A stretch of DNA of 64,000 bases from Reticulascus tulasneorum. Taxonomy: Eukaryota; Ascomycota; Sordariomycetes; Glomerellales; Reticulascaceae. A program made the translations under genes and the position numbers. The DNA lies in the NCBI GenBank assembly GCA_001557505.1, contig LSAX01000005.1, positions 248,001-312,000 on the forward strand, written 5' to 3'. The notes below the pieces were generated by a model. It saw only the letters and a program-made list of their open reading frames with translations, was not told where the DNA came from and did no database searches. This document shows, piece by piece, positions 10,039 to 20,846 of this stretch (positions are counted from its first letter, which is position 1; every line of letters begins with the position of its first letter).

Positions 10039-11941
10039 CAGGATATACCATAGCATAATAACGTGTAACATCTTGACAAGGCAATCTTATCATATTTTGC
10101 GCCTTCCTGACCTGTGCTTCGTCATTGGGTGACATCCTCGGTGAGATGCAGTGATTCCCGGTCCCAGGCAGCAGAACAAAGTCCATGTTTGATTGCTCTA
10201 CCCAAGCACAACGAGCAAGTGGTTCAGCTGCACATACAAATCCAGGCTAACGCTAGAGCTGAACTTCCTACGTAGGTGTGTGCTTCGCATCCAAGCGCTG
10301 GTGCAAGGTTCAGGGTAGATGTGCGTGGTGATTTGCAGTCGCAAGGGTTCAGCGACAGATCCTGAAGATCCATCCGGGAATACTCTGCATGTCTTTGGAT
10401 GCAAGGTGGGCCATACTAGTGCGTTTCTTCATGGGAGGTCTAGTCCGAACGAATAGTCTGCCTGTATGGTCCTGTAGTATGAGGAACATATCACGCTAGC
10501 TAGCGGTTGGGAACCTCAATCAAATTGCAGCGGAACCCGAGACAACTCGTTGGGATCAAAGCGGGTTTTCAGGTGATTGATTGCACAGAAGATCCAGCGA
10601 GAGTGTATCCCGGCCGGTTCTGAAGAACGGCTGGTCGAACATCCATATGTGCTGCAGTATACCCGTTGTATCACCGTTGCTTATGGAAGGGAGAGGGTCC
10701 CAAGCACGGGACAAACTGGCCATTACACAGCAGTCTCACACGATCAACGGAGATTTTCCGCGAGCACTTTGGCCCCCAGTGGCCCCTCCTTGGCTCCCAC
10801 GCTCCCCAGTTTAACTGATCGGGCAGACAGATATGTACCCACCTCCCGGCCAGGGGTGTCCAGGCCAGGCTGATCTGGCAGTTCTGGACAGGCGAGATGG
10901 TGTGGTGGCTGGAATTTTCAACTCGCCTGGCGGAGTCCGCCGGCTGCAGAATGACGGGCGGCGCCATGACCGAGTCGGTAGCACCGACCAATAAAGCGTT
11001 ACGAAAGAACGCCTCTATCTCCCAAGAAATGTCTGCAGGCGCCACAAGGCGTTGATTTAGCAGCATCCAACCCTTATCTTTCGGCCGGTCGTGTGCTTAT
11101 CAGCACCTAACATGTTATGGATGGCACTCAAGACGTCAAGCGTCACACTATCTGCTCATCACCCCCGTCACTGAGGATCTTGCGAAATGAGAGGTGCTGG
11201 AGATCGATGGCCACGAGAACGCTGGCAATTATGGGTACTTGGACACGGGCACACACGGGCACGCGGGCTCGAGATGGATTTCCCTCTATTGTAATTCCCG
11301 CAAACCCCGTCAGGATCGATCATCACCACCAGTGTCGTAGTTGGCGCTGTTGCTAATGTCACTCGATGGATTCTATAGGGAGCTCTGGAGGCAAGATGTC
11401 ATCATCAATTCCTCCCAGTCGTCCCCAGATTGACGATCCTGCTTGCCGGATACCGTAGTGTATAGATCGGAAAGAGATGCAGGGCCAGCGTTCGATCAAT
11501 GCTGAGTGTGAGGCTGTTCCCATCAAATCCTGGGCTGAGCATTCCCATCTCCCTGGCCGCGGATCTCCAAGCCCAGGCCATGGGTTCTGGGCATCCAGTC
11601 GTCACCCGCACGTCGCCGCATCTCGCCTGCAAAGCTCGAGAACTTTGGCAGCCAACGGGCCCGGCCCAGGCGGCAGATTCCCTCCCAAGGGTGTAGCGAG
11701 CCTGTCCGATCCCGCGGCGAGCTCCCCCACATGCCCTCGAGGATGGCAATGGATTCGACCAGGGCCGCCGCACCACGTCACAACCCTGCGGGAAATTGAG
11801 CATCGGATAGGCTCACTTGCCCACAGCTCCCCACAAGCAGACTCTGTGGCGGAGACGTGAAGCTCGCCAAGCTACCCTTGCCCCCCAATCCGAGATACCG
11901 TGGACTGCATCTGGACAGGTCCCGCACTTTTGGCTCAGGGT

Positions 11942-12148
11942 TTATCGGCAGCCATTCAGAGGCCCGCAACACCTTATCCAAGCTGATAGCAATTGGAGCT
12001 AATTGCTCGATGCAATGGCCTAAGACGATCAGCTCGGATTGACAGACTTTGCAGAGCGCCTTGTATAAATACAACCACGAGAGCTGCACCATTTCCGGGC
12101 CCAAATCTCATCGCCGCATCCAGAGATAGAGATAGCACAAGCTTATCG
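11942..12148. promoter_or_regulatory. Cluster of GATA-factor (HGATAR) sites
   Basis: Five HGATAR matches occur within 207 bases: CGATAA on the minus strand at 11942-11947, TGATAG at 11984-11989, AGATAG at 12124-12129 and again at 12130-12135, and CGATAA on the minus strand at 12143-12148. In Aspergillus, purine permease genes are under nitrogen control by the GATA factor AreA (NIT-2 in Neurospora). The cluster lies 140-350 bases before the start codon, so nitrogen regulation is plausible. No TCGG-N6-CCGA UaY-type site was noticed. Confidence 0.45.
12064..12070 (+). promoter_or_regulatory. TATA box of the purine permease
   Basis: TATAAAT lies about 220 bases upstream of the permease start codon in an otherwise GC-balanced region, at a distance usual for fungal core promoters with a leader of about 150 bases. 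Confidence 0.5.
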
Positions 12149-12289
12149 CCTCCAATTCGGGTATTTGAACTTCGGCCCATCCCCCCCTTCGCCTTCGGTC
12201 GATACATCTCGGATCCCACACCTCACTTCTTGTCTGGTCTTGACGCTACCATTCTTTGAATCTCCCCACGTTAACTTACACTCACCAAA

Positions 12290-14585
12290 ATGGATGAGGA
12301 TCAGGCCCCGTCGCGGATCGTCCCCGAGACGACTCCCAAGCGAAGCATTGGAGACCGCCTCAATGGCGTCAAGCGTACCTTCACAACAAGAAACGGCCTG
12401 CTGGGGGATTACGACTATGCCTTCTTGTTCAGACCGAACCTGCCTTTCATGAAGAAGTCCACACAGGCTGCCCCGTTCTTCGGCCTGAACGACAAGATGC
12501 CCGTCTTCCTAGCCCTCCTGCTCGGGTTCCAGCACGCCCTCGCCATGTTGGCAGGTATCATCACTCCGCCCATCATCATGTCCGGTGTTGCGGGTGCGAA
12601 TCTCACCCCAGACATGCAGCAATACCTCGTTTCGACTGCTCTCATCGTATCCGGAACCTTGTCGATGATCCAGATTACAAGATTTCACATCTACAAGTCT
12701 CCGTATGTGGGATTCTCTTTCTGCCCTTCTACTCTAGAATGAGAACATTCTGTTGGGGGGAATGAAAGCAAAAAGTCTGTGAACAATCGAGCTGACCGCA
12801 CATAGCTACTACATTGGAACCGGCCTGATTTCCGTCGTTGGTATCTCTTTCGCCATCATTCCGGTTGCCCAGGGTGCCCTCGCCCAGATGTACGCGAACG
12901 GTTACTGCCCTACCGATGCCGATGGCAACAAGCTCCCTTGCCCGGATGGTTATGGTGCTATCATTGGAACTTCGGCCGTCTGTGCTCTGATTGAAATCAT
13001 GATCTCCTTCCTGCCACCCAAGATCATGCTCCGCATCTTCCCACCGATTGTCACTGGCCCAACCGTCATGCTCATCGGTATTCACCTTATCGAGTCCGGC
13101 TTCTCCAACTGGGCAGGCGGTTCCGGCCCCTGCGCGAACCCGACCACGGATTTCTTCGCCAAGTGCCCCAACATCGCCGCGCCGCACGCGCTGCCCTGGG
13201 GATCTGCCGAGTACCTCGGTCTTGGATTCAGCGTCTTCATCTCCATCATCCTTTGCGAGCGCTTCGGCTCGGCCATCATGAGGTCTTGCTCCGTCATTCT
13301 CGGTCTCCTTGTCGGTTGCATCATCGCTGGTGCGACCGGTTACTTCGACCGAAGGGGTATCGACAGCGCACCCGTAGCATCTTTCGTCTGGGTACACACC
13401 TTCAAGCTGACTGTCTATGGTCCCTTGGTGCTTCCTATCCTGGCTGTTTTCATCATTTGCGCCTGTGAGGCTATCGGTGACATCACTGCGACATGCGATG
13501 TTTCTCGCCTCGAAGTCCAAGGACGACTCTACGAGAGCCGCATCCAAGGTGGTGTGTTGGCTGACGGAATCAACGGAGTCCTCGCTGCTTTGATGACCAT
13601 CACTCCCATGACTACTGTGAGTTGTGCCATGGATCACCTTTGAAGGCAATTACTGACGAGAATGCTTTAGTTCGCACAAAACAGTATGTCTGCCCTTGGA
13701 TGCTCGTGACCGGCGTCACCCAGCAGTCCTCCATTTTTGACTAGAATATCGTAACTGACTCTTTACAGATGGTGTTATTGCACTCACTCGTTGCGCAAAT
13801 CGTACCGCTGGGTATTGCTGGTAAGATTCACAATCCATATTTCTGTCCGGCTTTGACTAACATTGCATGCAGTTGTATATTCCTGTAAGCTCGCTCGCGA
13901 ATAATTCCTTTTGACTGTTATTCTAACATCGCCCAGCATTATCATGGGCATCTTCTCAAAGTTCGCGGCCGCTCTTGTTGCAATCCCATCGTCGGTTATT
14001 GGAGGTACGTTGAACTCACCGCTCACCGCTCACCACTCCCCACACTCAACACAACTTCAAAAACATTCACTTGATCCTCATTCCATCAAATTCATCAGCC
14101 AGAATATGCAATTAACCGGTTAAAGGCATGACTACGTTTCTCTTTTGTTCGGTAGCAGTCTCAGGAATGGCTATTATCAACAAGGGCGTTGTCTTCACCC
14201 GAAGGAGCCGCTTCATTTTGACTGCCGGCTTGGCCATCGGTTATGGCGCGACCCTCGTGCCCACCTACTTCAGCAATGTTTTCACGTACAGCGGAGACAA
14301 CCACAGCCTTCAGGGCTTCCTGGATGCAATTGTGTTGATCATGGAGACTGGTTAGTTTCTCCGCCTCTTAATTGCCTGGCACCACGCTGACTTGATTCAG
14401 GCTTTGCCATCACCGCTGTGATCTGCATGGTCCTGAACCTGACTCTCCCAGAGGAGATTGAGGACACAGTTGGAGAAGTTGTCGTACCTGCTGGTACCAA
14501 GGACAGCCATGGAGAGGAGAGTGCACGAGGCGGAGACTCTGAGGACATCCAACCCGTGAAGGAGCAGACCATCAAGGGCGAGTAA
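12290..14585 (+). CDS. Purine (uric acid/xanthine) permease, NAT/NCS2 family
   Basis: Eight exons: 12290-12702, 12806-13616, 13671-13683, 13769-13820, 13873-13884, 13937-14004, 14126-14350 and 14401-14585, giving 592 residues, the usual length of Aspergillus UapA/UapC. The signature of the nucleobase-ascorbate transporter family, QNNGVIALTR, is assembled only after splicing exon 3 to exon 4, which supports the tiny exons. Other family landmarks are FGLNDKMPVFLALLLGFQHA in TM1 and ACEAIGDITAT in TM8, the loop that contributes to substrate binding. About 14 membrane segments are expected. It should be a plasma-membrane proton symporter for uric acid and xanthine, possibly broader purines; sequence alone does not separate UapA from UapC. 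The 14005-14125 intron ends in AAG, but the CAG alternatives nearby run into stops. GATA sites upstream suggest nitrogen regulation. Confidence 0.92.
13671..13884 (+). other. Two micro-exons (13 and 12 bases) inside the permease gene
   Basis: Exon 3 (13671-13683, 13 bases) is flanked by TTTAG and GTATGT. Exon 5 (13873-13884, 12 bases) is flanked by GCAG and GTAAGC. Introns here are 54, 85, 52 and 52 bases with CTGAC/CTAAC-type branch sites. Joined, they give the conserved run from the NAT signature through AGYCC into the next membrane segment, matching the family without gaps. Confidence 0.85.
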
Positions 14586-15441
14586 GAGGTCTAAGAGACA
14601 GATTCTTAGGCCTGTCTCTAGCCGTTTATGTTTGATGAATACATGGTCGATGGGTGGTAAAAAGTCCGACAGAGCGGCGCGGACATTTTGTATATACGCA
14701 TTGATCGAATACCCCTGAATTGAAGAGTGAACATTACTATGAGGAACCGAAGCTTGCCAGCCATTTTGTGCCACTCTCGTCTCATTCTAACAACAGTAAC
14801 ATCTAAATATGGGACTCTAGGGCTCACGTGAAGTTCGTTGCAGCCCTATCTGTAGGTTATGTTACAACAATGGAGGTCGACACGTACGGCCCCGGCTTTA
14901 CCATCTCGCCTTCAACACCACGTCATCCCGGTTTTGTAGCTGTCTTTGTGTTAGTAAAGTCCTGCCCTTATACTAAACCCTTCAGCAGACCGAATATGGT
15001 AACGGCGAGGATGACGACAAGGACGACGGCGAGGACGATGAGGACGATAGCGAGGACGATGAGGACGGCGGCAAGGATAACGAAGACAAAGAAACGAGGA
15101 TAGCAACAACAATAGCAACGACGAAGAAGTGTGCACAGGATATCTATCTAAGCGTGATTGCTGGTTGTGAATTGTACGACGATGATTCATTGTTCAAAAG
15201 ATCTATAGCATTCACTGTAAACATCAATTGATGTTTACCTGCTATTCAACTAGGAAACAATCACTTGCCATTCACCATTCACTCTTGCCCTTTTCTCCAC
15301 CTGCCCTACTTACCTATTTAGTCTTTCCTTTGCCTGTCAGAAAACTTCTTGAACCATCATTTTCCGTCCACTTCCCCTCCTCTCTATTCTCTGTTACCCT
15401 ACTTCGTCCTTCGTCATCAAGCTGAATACGAAACCACCACC
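14586..15441. other. Spacer with a purine-rich acidic-codon repeat
   Basis: This spacer of 856 bases contains a degenerate GAGGACGAT-type simple repeat at 15004-15100. One frame of that repeat reads as a long Asp/Glu run and continues openly to a stop near 15231. It is preceded by a good acceptor (CTAAAC...TTCAG, ending near 14986), so an exon ending a short acidic protein that starts around 14870 cannot be excluded. The pyrimidine-rich stretch 15280-15420 looks like the leader of the next gene. Confidence 0.35.
15004..15100 (+). repeat. Degenerate GAGGACGAT simple repeat
   Basis: Imperfect tandem copies of GAGGACGAT/GACGACAAG units. The strand shown is almost pure purine plus C. Read in one frame it encodes an Asp/Glu-rich run; in another a Thr/Arg/Met run. 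Such repeats are common both in acidic proteins and in non-coding spacers. Confidence 0.6.
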
Positions 15442-16755
15442 ATGTCCTCGCTAGGAGCCGACAGTTCGGCCATCGCTCTCTCAACCGCACAGTTCGACAA
15501 ACGCGAGTGGATTCTCTTCCATGTCCAGGGTTCTGATGATCGAAAGATGTCTGTCTACCGCACTACATCCTGCATTTCAATGCTCGCACAGACTGGCCAG
15601 AGTTCCTCCGAGCGGAAGCCAGTGTACACTGGAAAGAAGGCGCTTGGGGTCATGGTCAGACTCAAAGGACCGAAAGGAGCGAGAGGCGAAGACGTCGTTG
15701 GGAGTGGAAACGTCAACATCAAGTTTAGTCTCGATCATCTCAAGGGCTTCCCAGGCCTCAAGCCAGGTCAGATCATCATCTTCGCCATCGAAGTCATGGA
15801 TGATGGACAGCCGCATCCTTTGCCATGGTATCGTCACCCGTACATCGGCGCGTGGGACAATTGCCACGAACTTCATTCCTTTGGCATGAAGATGGAGTGG
15901 TACGACGAGCAGGGCAAGCAATGGTACTCGCTCAATCTCCAATCTCATGCCCTCTTCACCATATTCAATCCTGGTGCGAAAAAGGCCGGGCAGGCGGACA
16001 AGCAGAAGGGTATTGACCAAGGCTATGAAGAGTGATACCACAATCACGGTAGACTGGCGACGAGCAACGTTTATTCTCCAGTTTCTAAAGAACCGCCGAT
16101 ACAGAAACCCACCTTCGTATCTCTTTGAAAAGCTCAATGCCAATATCAAAGAGGTTGATTTTGATCACCTTGGACAATCAGTCATTCTGAAGCGGATTCC
16201 CGAAGTAGTTCTCGATCCGCCAAAGAAGGCCGATTACTTGGACAACTGGAAAGCCATCGTTGTGGCTCATCCTGATATTCACGTTGGAAAGAGACCCATG
16301 AATGAGTACTTTGCTGCTGGGGCGGCCCTGCGCGGAAGACCGGACAACTGCACCATGTGCAGCGTTTCTGACCGCATGGGATCAATGAACCGGATGGGCG
16401 CCTACAAAGTCCTTGCACGATGCGACAAAGTCTCGGTTCCCGACACAGAGCCCAACTCCGAGAAGATTGAATCGAGCACTTGCGAGCTCTGCTGGCGAGT
16501 GTATCGGCGTCCCTGTATCGGCGTCCCTGTATCTGGCTGCAAAGAGCTGATCGAGGAGGAACTAAGCTCGAGGTGGGTGGAACTTTGCCGGAGCATCGAA
16601 AAGGTCTTGTCCCATCGCCCCGCCTGCCGCTTCAGCCTCAAAAAGTCGATCCTCCAATGGACATTGAAGAGTACTACTCGCTGCAGAATTCCGATGACAT
16701 TCCTCTCCAGTTGGACGTTGATGATGATGATGGGGATTTCCAGAAAGGAGACTAA
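15442..16755 (+). pseudogene. Unrecognised fungal gene, frame broken by a 14-base duplication
   Basis: I do not recognise the family. The frame opens at the ATG of 15442 (context CCACCATG after a pyrimidine-rich leader) and runs to a stop at 16033. A second clearly coding-like frame starts about 16025 and contains NPPSYLFEKLN, HVGKRPMNEYF and the Cys motifs CTMC and CELC. The two join in frame if a short intron 16010-16052 (43 bases, GTATTG...GTAG) or 15974-16052 is removed, so one gene is more likely than two overlapping ones. At 16500-16527 a 14-base unit is duplicated in tandem. With one copy the frame continues to RPCIW and an acidic tail ending at 16753-16755; with two copies the protein changes frame and ends at 16795 with an unnatural composition. 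An alternative is a 44-base intron 16501-16544, which also restores the frame but lacks a branch site. Confidence 0.5.
16500..16527 (+). repeat. 14-base perfect tandem duplication
   Basis: The unit TGTATCGGCGTCCC occurs twice head to tail (16500-16513 and 16514-16527), followed by a third partial TGTATC. Fourteen is not a multiple of three, so the duplication shifts the reading frame of the surrounding gene. Confidence 0.9.
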
Positions 16756-16998
16756 GTTGATGATGCCGACAGGAGGTTTGGAGAAAGGAGGCTGAGTATC
16801 ACCTCAATAACTCGCGGTCTAGAGAGTATCGATAGCTTAATTGAACTTGCCATTGTCTTCCTTGCTTTCTTCGTCTCCTCCTTGCATTGCCACCCTTTCC
16901 ATCGTAGAATGTTTCACCAGTCGGGAGCCACCTGGCAACTATTGAAAAAGGGATCACAGAGTGCATATAACAAAACAATCAGGGTATATTCAAGCAAT

Positions 16999-19355
16999 CT
17001 AATATCGATAACCTCCACCACCTGCCGAGCTGTTCTGGCCCTGGAAGTATCCATCAAAGTCTGTGCCTGCGAAAGGCGACGCAGGCCCTCGCATTTCTCC
17101 TTCTGCTTGCCTGACATCGTCAAAGGCCGGCTGCCTCCGCGATCGAAGTGTCTCTCGGCCAACCCAGCTCAAGTACACGGTCTCATGCACCAACACCAAC
17201 CCTCCGCTATGCGCGCCCTCTCCATGGCCGTCTGATTCCTTGTCGACGCCCTCTGCCGGCTCGAACTCGGGCTTCTTCTCCACCACAAACACCCGGTGGT
17301 GTTTTCGATCCGTGTTGCGTGCCACGAGAACGAATCCCAGGAACCAAGCGACACCAAGACCGAGGATGCACCATGAGACGGTGGGAACAATCCACCACTT
17401 GGTGGCGGTCGTTATGAGCTCCAGGTATCTGCCGGATGGGGGAACCCATGTCGTGATGACTGGATAGAGCCCGCCAGCGGTGTAGATTGTCGCCGCAATC
17501 ACGCTCACTACGGGGTTGATCCCCTTCCCGGTCAGGTCGCGCCATGAGGAGGGCGAGACACCCTGCCCGGGGCCAGAGGCATCACCCGCCGAAGCGGTGG
17601 GGGGCGGCCCGCGGAACCTGAGGATGAGAATGCCGAGACCAAGAAACGTGCCCATGAAGGCGTTGATAACATACGCGCTCAGTGACGTGAGCAGCGTATA
17701 TGCATCCAGCGGTTCCATCCCGTAGGTTGCGAAGATCAAAATGACGCAGCTCACGAAATGGAGGACCAGAGCACCGACAGGGGTCCTCTCGGTGTGCTGC
17801 TCGGGCGAGAACCATCGATAACGAAGCAGCGAGGCGAACCAGCCCTTGCGCTGGAACCAGTGGAGCAGGCGGCCCAGGCTCATGTCTCCGTCCTGCGCAA
17901 AGAACTTGGGCCAAGGCAGTATGCCCGTCTTCGCGATCTCTTGCTTCACTCTGGCAGCAGTATAAGTCTGAGCAGATTTCGTGTCAGCACTCTGCAGCAT
18001 ATACCCAGTGGGATGGGATTTGGAGAGAAGGAAAGCAGAATAGACTAGTTTCAGAGCGACTTACCATGACAATGATATTTCCCAGGGATGCGATTGCCAT
18101 GAAAGCAGAGAATATTCGTTTTCCCGTGTTGTCACCGCCACCGACCCGACCAAAAGTCAAGTCAAAGAATCTCTGGGCGACATTGAGGTTGATCTGCTCG
18201 TCCCGTGGCACCACAACCATCTGCTAGAATGTTAGACAGTGTCAGAAAGGGAATGAAGGGAAACGCACGTAGCAGATGTTGACAGCCATGTACAGAGATA
18301 CCACAATGCCAACTCCAACGCCCATCGAGATGGGGAACTTCTTCCTCGGTCTGCTGATCTCTCCAAGGACATAGTTGGGTTGCTCAAAGCCAGAGAAGGT
18401 AAAGATAATGGCGAGGAAGGCCTGGGCATAGCCGTTCGCTTCGTTGGATCCGTTTGCAAACGACTTCGACGGTGCGGTGTTGTCGGATATGACGTTCTTT
18501 GTGTTGGGAAAGCCTCCGGCACTAACGATAATCGCGGCGATTATGATAGTCAAGAGTAGCAAGACCTTGATCATTGCAAGGCCGTTATTGAGCCAAATAC
18601 CTCCCCGGCGGGAGAAGGCGTGAATAAAACAGGCAAAGGTGGCCACTGCAATGGCAATGCCTTGAACTTGGCCTTTGACGGGCGTTCTGTCGGCAGCTTC
18701 CAGAACTCGGATGGCGAAGTTGATGCTGTTGCCAGCCATGTTGCCAAGGATGATAAACGAAATGCCAAAAAGGCAGCTGCTGAGGAGAATGGTGTCCTTG
18801 CGATATGCAGGTTTTCGGTAAACGTATTGAAGCTTTTCCGCGTTAGCCAGGCATCTACACCTCGGCGGGGTTACCACCGCTGGATCGCCGGGTTCTCACA
18901 TAATTCAAGTCTCCACCACTCCTGGGAACGCTCTGCTCGATCCCATCGATGACATATCGCGGGATATTCAGACCGTATTCGATGTAGACGTGGGTTCCGC
19001 AGAGGCAGTAGACGATGCCGACAAACCAGAACAGTAGCGACGCGCCGGTGCTCTGGGTCCCTTGCATCACTCGCTGGGGGGACATGAAGATGCCAGTGCC
19101 TGGTACGAGGGCGCAAGAATCAGCTTTTGAAGAACAAACTCATTAACTCGGTTGCTTGGACTTACCGATCATGCGATTGATCACCAGACAGCATACGTCG
19201 AAGTAGCCCAGGCGAAACCCCTTCTTCGGCGCAAAAGTAACGATCTGGCCGGGATTGTCATTGTCGGCGTAGATGCCCTGCCTGTCGCTGTCGATGGACG
19301 CATTATCGGCGCGTGGCTCTTCTCGAATGCCCTGCGAGCTTGGGAAATCGTTCAT
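16999..19355 (-). CDS. Amino-acid permease, high-affinity methionine permease (Mup1) type
   Basis: Five exons on the minus strand: 19355-19166, 19099-18900, 18832-18269, 18220-18065 and 17967-16999, giving 692 residues. The N-terminal cytosolic tail (about 45 residues, acidic) is followed by GYFDVCCLVINRMIGTGIF, the first membrane segment typical of the LAT/Mup1 branch of the APC superfamily. About twelve membrane segments follow, with FSGFEQPNYVLGEI as the conserved TM6 region. The C-terminal tail of about 130 residues is long for the family, rich in charged and Gly residues, and could carry trafficking signals. Substrate is probably methionine or another neutral amino acid; this is inference from family resemblance. 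All four introns are GT-AG (48-97 bases). No gene-cluster context. Confidence 0.85.
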
Positions 19356-20846
19356 CTTGACGTTCGAGTGTCTCTAGATTCTCCTCCTCTTGGGGAGTTG
19401 AGAGCAGAAACCTACTTCAGGCTGGGGCCATCGCAAAAATCAAGCTGGGGTGGTAATCAATATTAAGGCTGGCGTCAGTTACACGCAGGTTGCCAACCTC
19501 CACCATCGCATGTGCATGGGCATCGGTGCGGAAATCGGTGGCCACCGCCGTGGGGCACACACCCAAGAGAAGCCAGGCAGATTCCGGAAGCGAGGAGCCA
19601 TGCCGGAACAGGATATCCTAGGAGTCACAGCCTCACATGTTACAGGTGGCCGAGTCTGCCTCACGAAATCATCTGTAGCCTCTTGGGGGGGGGGGTCGCG
19701 TGGCCCTGGAGGGTCTGCTAGGGATGCATCCAAGACACATACCGAGCACCTAAAAGCAAAGCAGCTGGGTCCGTGATGGGACTTGGTTTCGCTAGCCCTT
19801 CGCCAGAGGTCCTGAGCGCCGGTCGCGCGACTGGTGAGAGGGGACAGTCTACCGTACGCATGGAATCGGGTCAAGGGATCTATACTGCGCCATCGATGTC
19901 CAGCGCGGCATTCACTTGAAGATACGGATTGCGCGGCGAGATGCCCTTGTTCCTGCGAGTGAGTAACCCGCAGAGCCAACATCGGGGGATCGACCAGTGT
20001 CTCGGTGTGGTGCGTACTACCCACATACACAGAAACTGAGAGCCATAGCCCTCTAATTTGGATTGAAGCTAGCACAGAGCGAAGCTGCGAAGGCGAATGG
20101 CGAGCTCTGGATTTAGTGCGAGGAACCCACTTTGGAGTCCAATATCTGCACTGCATTCTCAGCCCCCGCCACCATGCTCGCACCCCCATGCGCACATCGC
20201 CAGGAACCCAAGTGGGGAACGGGACGATGTGGTAGCTTCGGTCTGGCAGGCCAGTTGGTCGTGCGCGGGACGGTCGCATCGATGTTGCAGCTTATTACCT
20301 CTCGGTCGCCCTAGTCGATTTGCTTTTGCTGCGGCCTATCATCCCGCGCCTACACTGCAGTTGGGCGAAAGCTTCGAAACCAGGCCTAGAAGACACATTC
20401 CCCAAACGGGCTGCTGTGCCTCCTCTCGGCTCGTTGCGACCTCGCATCTCAAATCTCTCTGCTCCGGTACCGTCGAGCCCAGGGAATCACAAGATCGGTG
20501 CGAACCCCCCCCGTTACGCGGCAGGCAGCGAAAGATAATCAGGGCCTGGGCTAGAGAGCCTCGTCTTGCGTTGTGACCAAGGAGGTTGCGATTCCAACAG
20601 CCTGGACTGGCGTGCGCCCGCTGTCCCAAAGAAGCCCCCCTCCTCCAAGTGTGTGACAGTGCCTGCAGCCGGGCTTTTCTTGAAATTCCGAGCTTGTCCC
20701 TCTCACTTTCTCTGCCTTCGAGGATTTGTAGCCCGCTTTTTTGGAGTTTCTATTTGTCGCCGAAATCCCATTCATCCCTCTGGGAGCCCAACTCGCGATA
20801 TAGCTTTATGCCGAATTGATCATAGGAGGAACGAGACCCTCTTCCG
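19356..20846. other. Divergent spacer between permease and unrecognised gene
   Basis: A spacer of 1.49 kb holds the promoters of two diverging genes. A G-run of ten lies at 19685-19694. A 266-codon minus-strand open frame (20279-19479) is rich in Arg, Trp and Pro and has no conserved-looking block, so I do not call it a gene. The leader 20690-20846 is pyrimidine-rich. Confidence 0.5.

Larger units (their letters stand above)
10039..12289. other. Long spacer with purine permease promoter at its right end
   Basis: 2.25 kb lie between the activator stop and the permease start. Several 60-130-codon open frames occur on both strands, but they lack splice-consistent continuations and their compositions look non-coding. 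The last 350 bases carry a TATA box and several GATA sites (listed separately), and the leader from about 12150 is pyrimidine-rich as in fungal promoters. Confidence 0.55.

Noticed and set aside
12729..13649. 306-codon minus-strand open frame opposite the purine permease
   Set aside because: It is fully antisense to a well-supported spliced gene, is rich in Asp/Gly/Arg as expected of a reverse reading, and shows no domain.
16010..16052. Two separate overlapping genes at 15442-16035 and 16025-16795
   Set aside because: Eukaryotic genes overlapping by a few bases in tandem are improbable, and a short intron joins the frames in phase, so a single disrupted gene was preferred.
19479..20279. 266-codon minus-strand open frame in the spacer upstream of the amino-acid permease
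   Set aside because: Long, but rich in Trp, Arg, Cys and Pro in a GC-rich stretch, with no conserved-looking block and no link to either neighbour.
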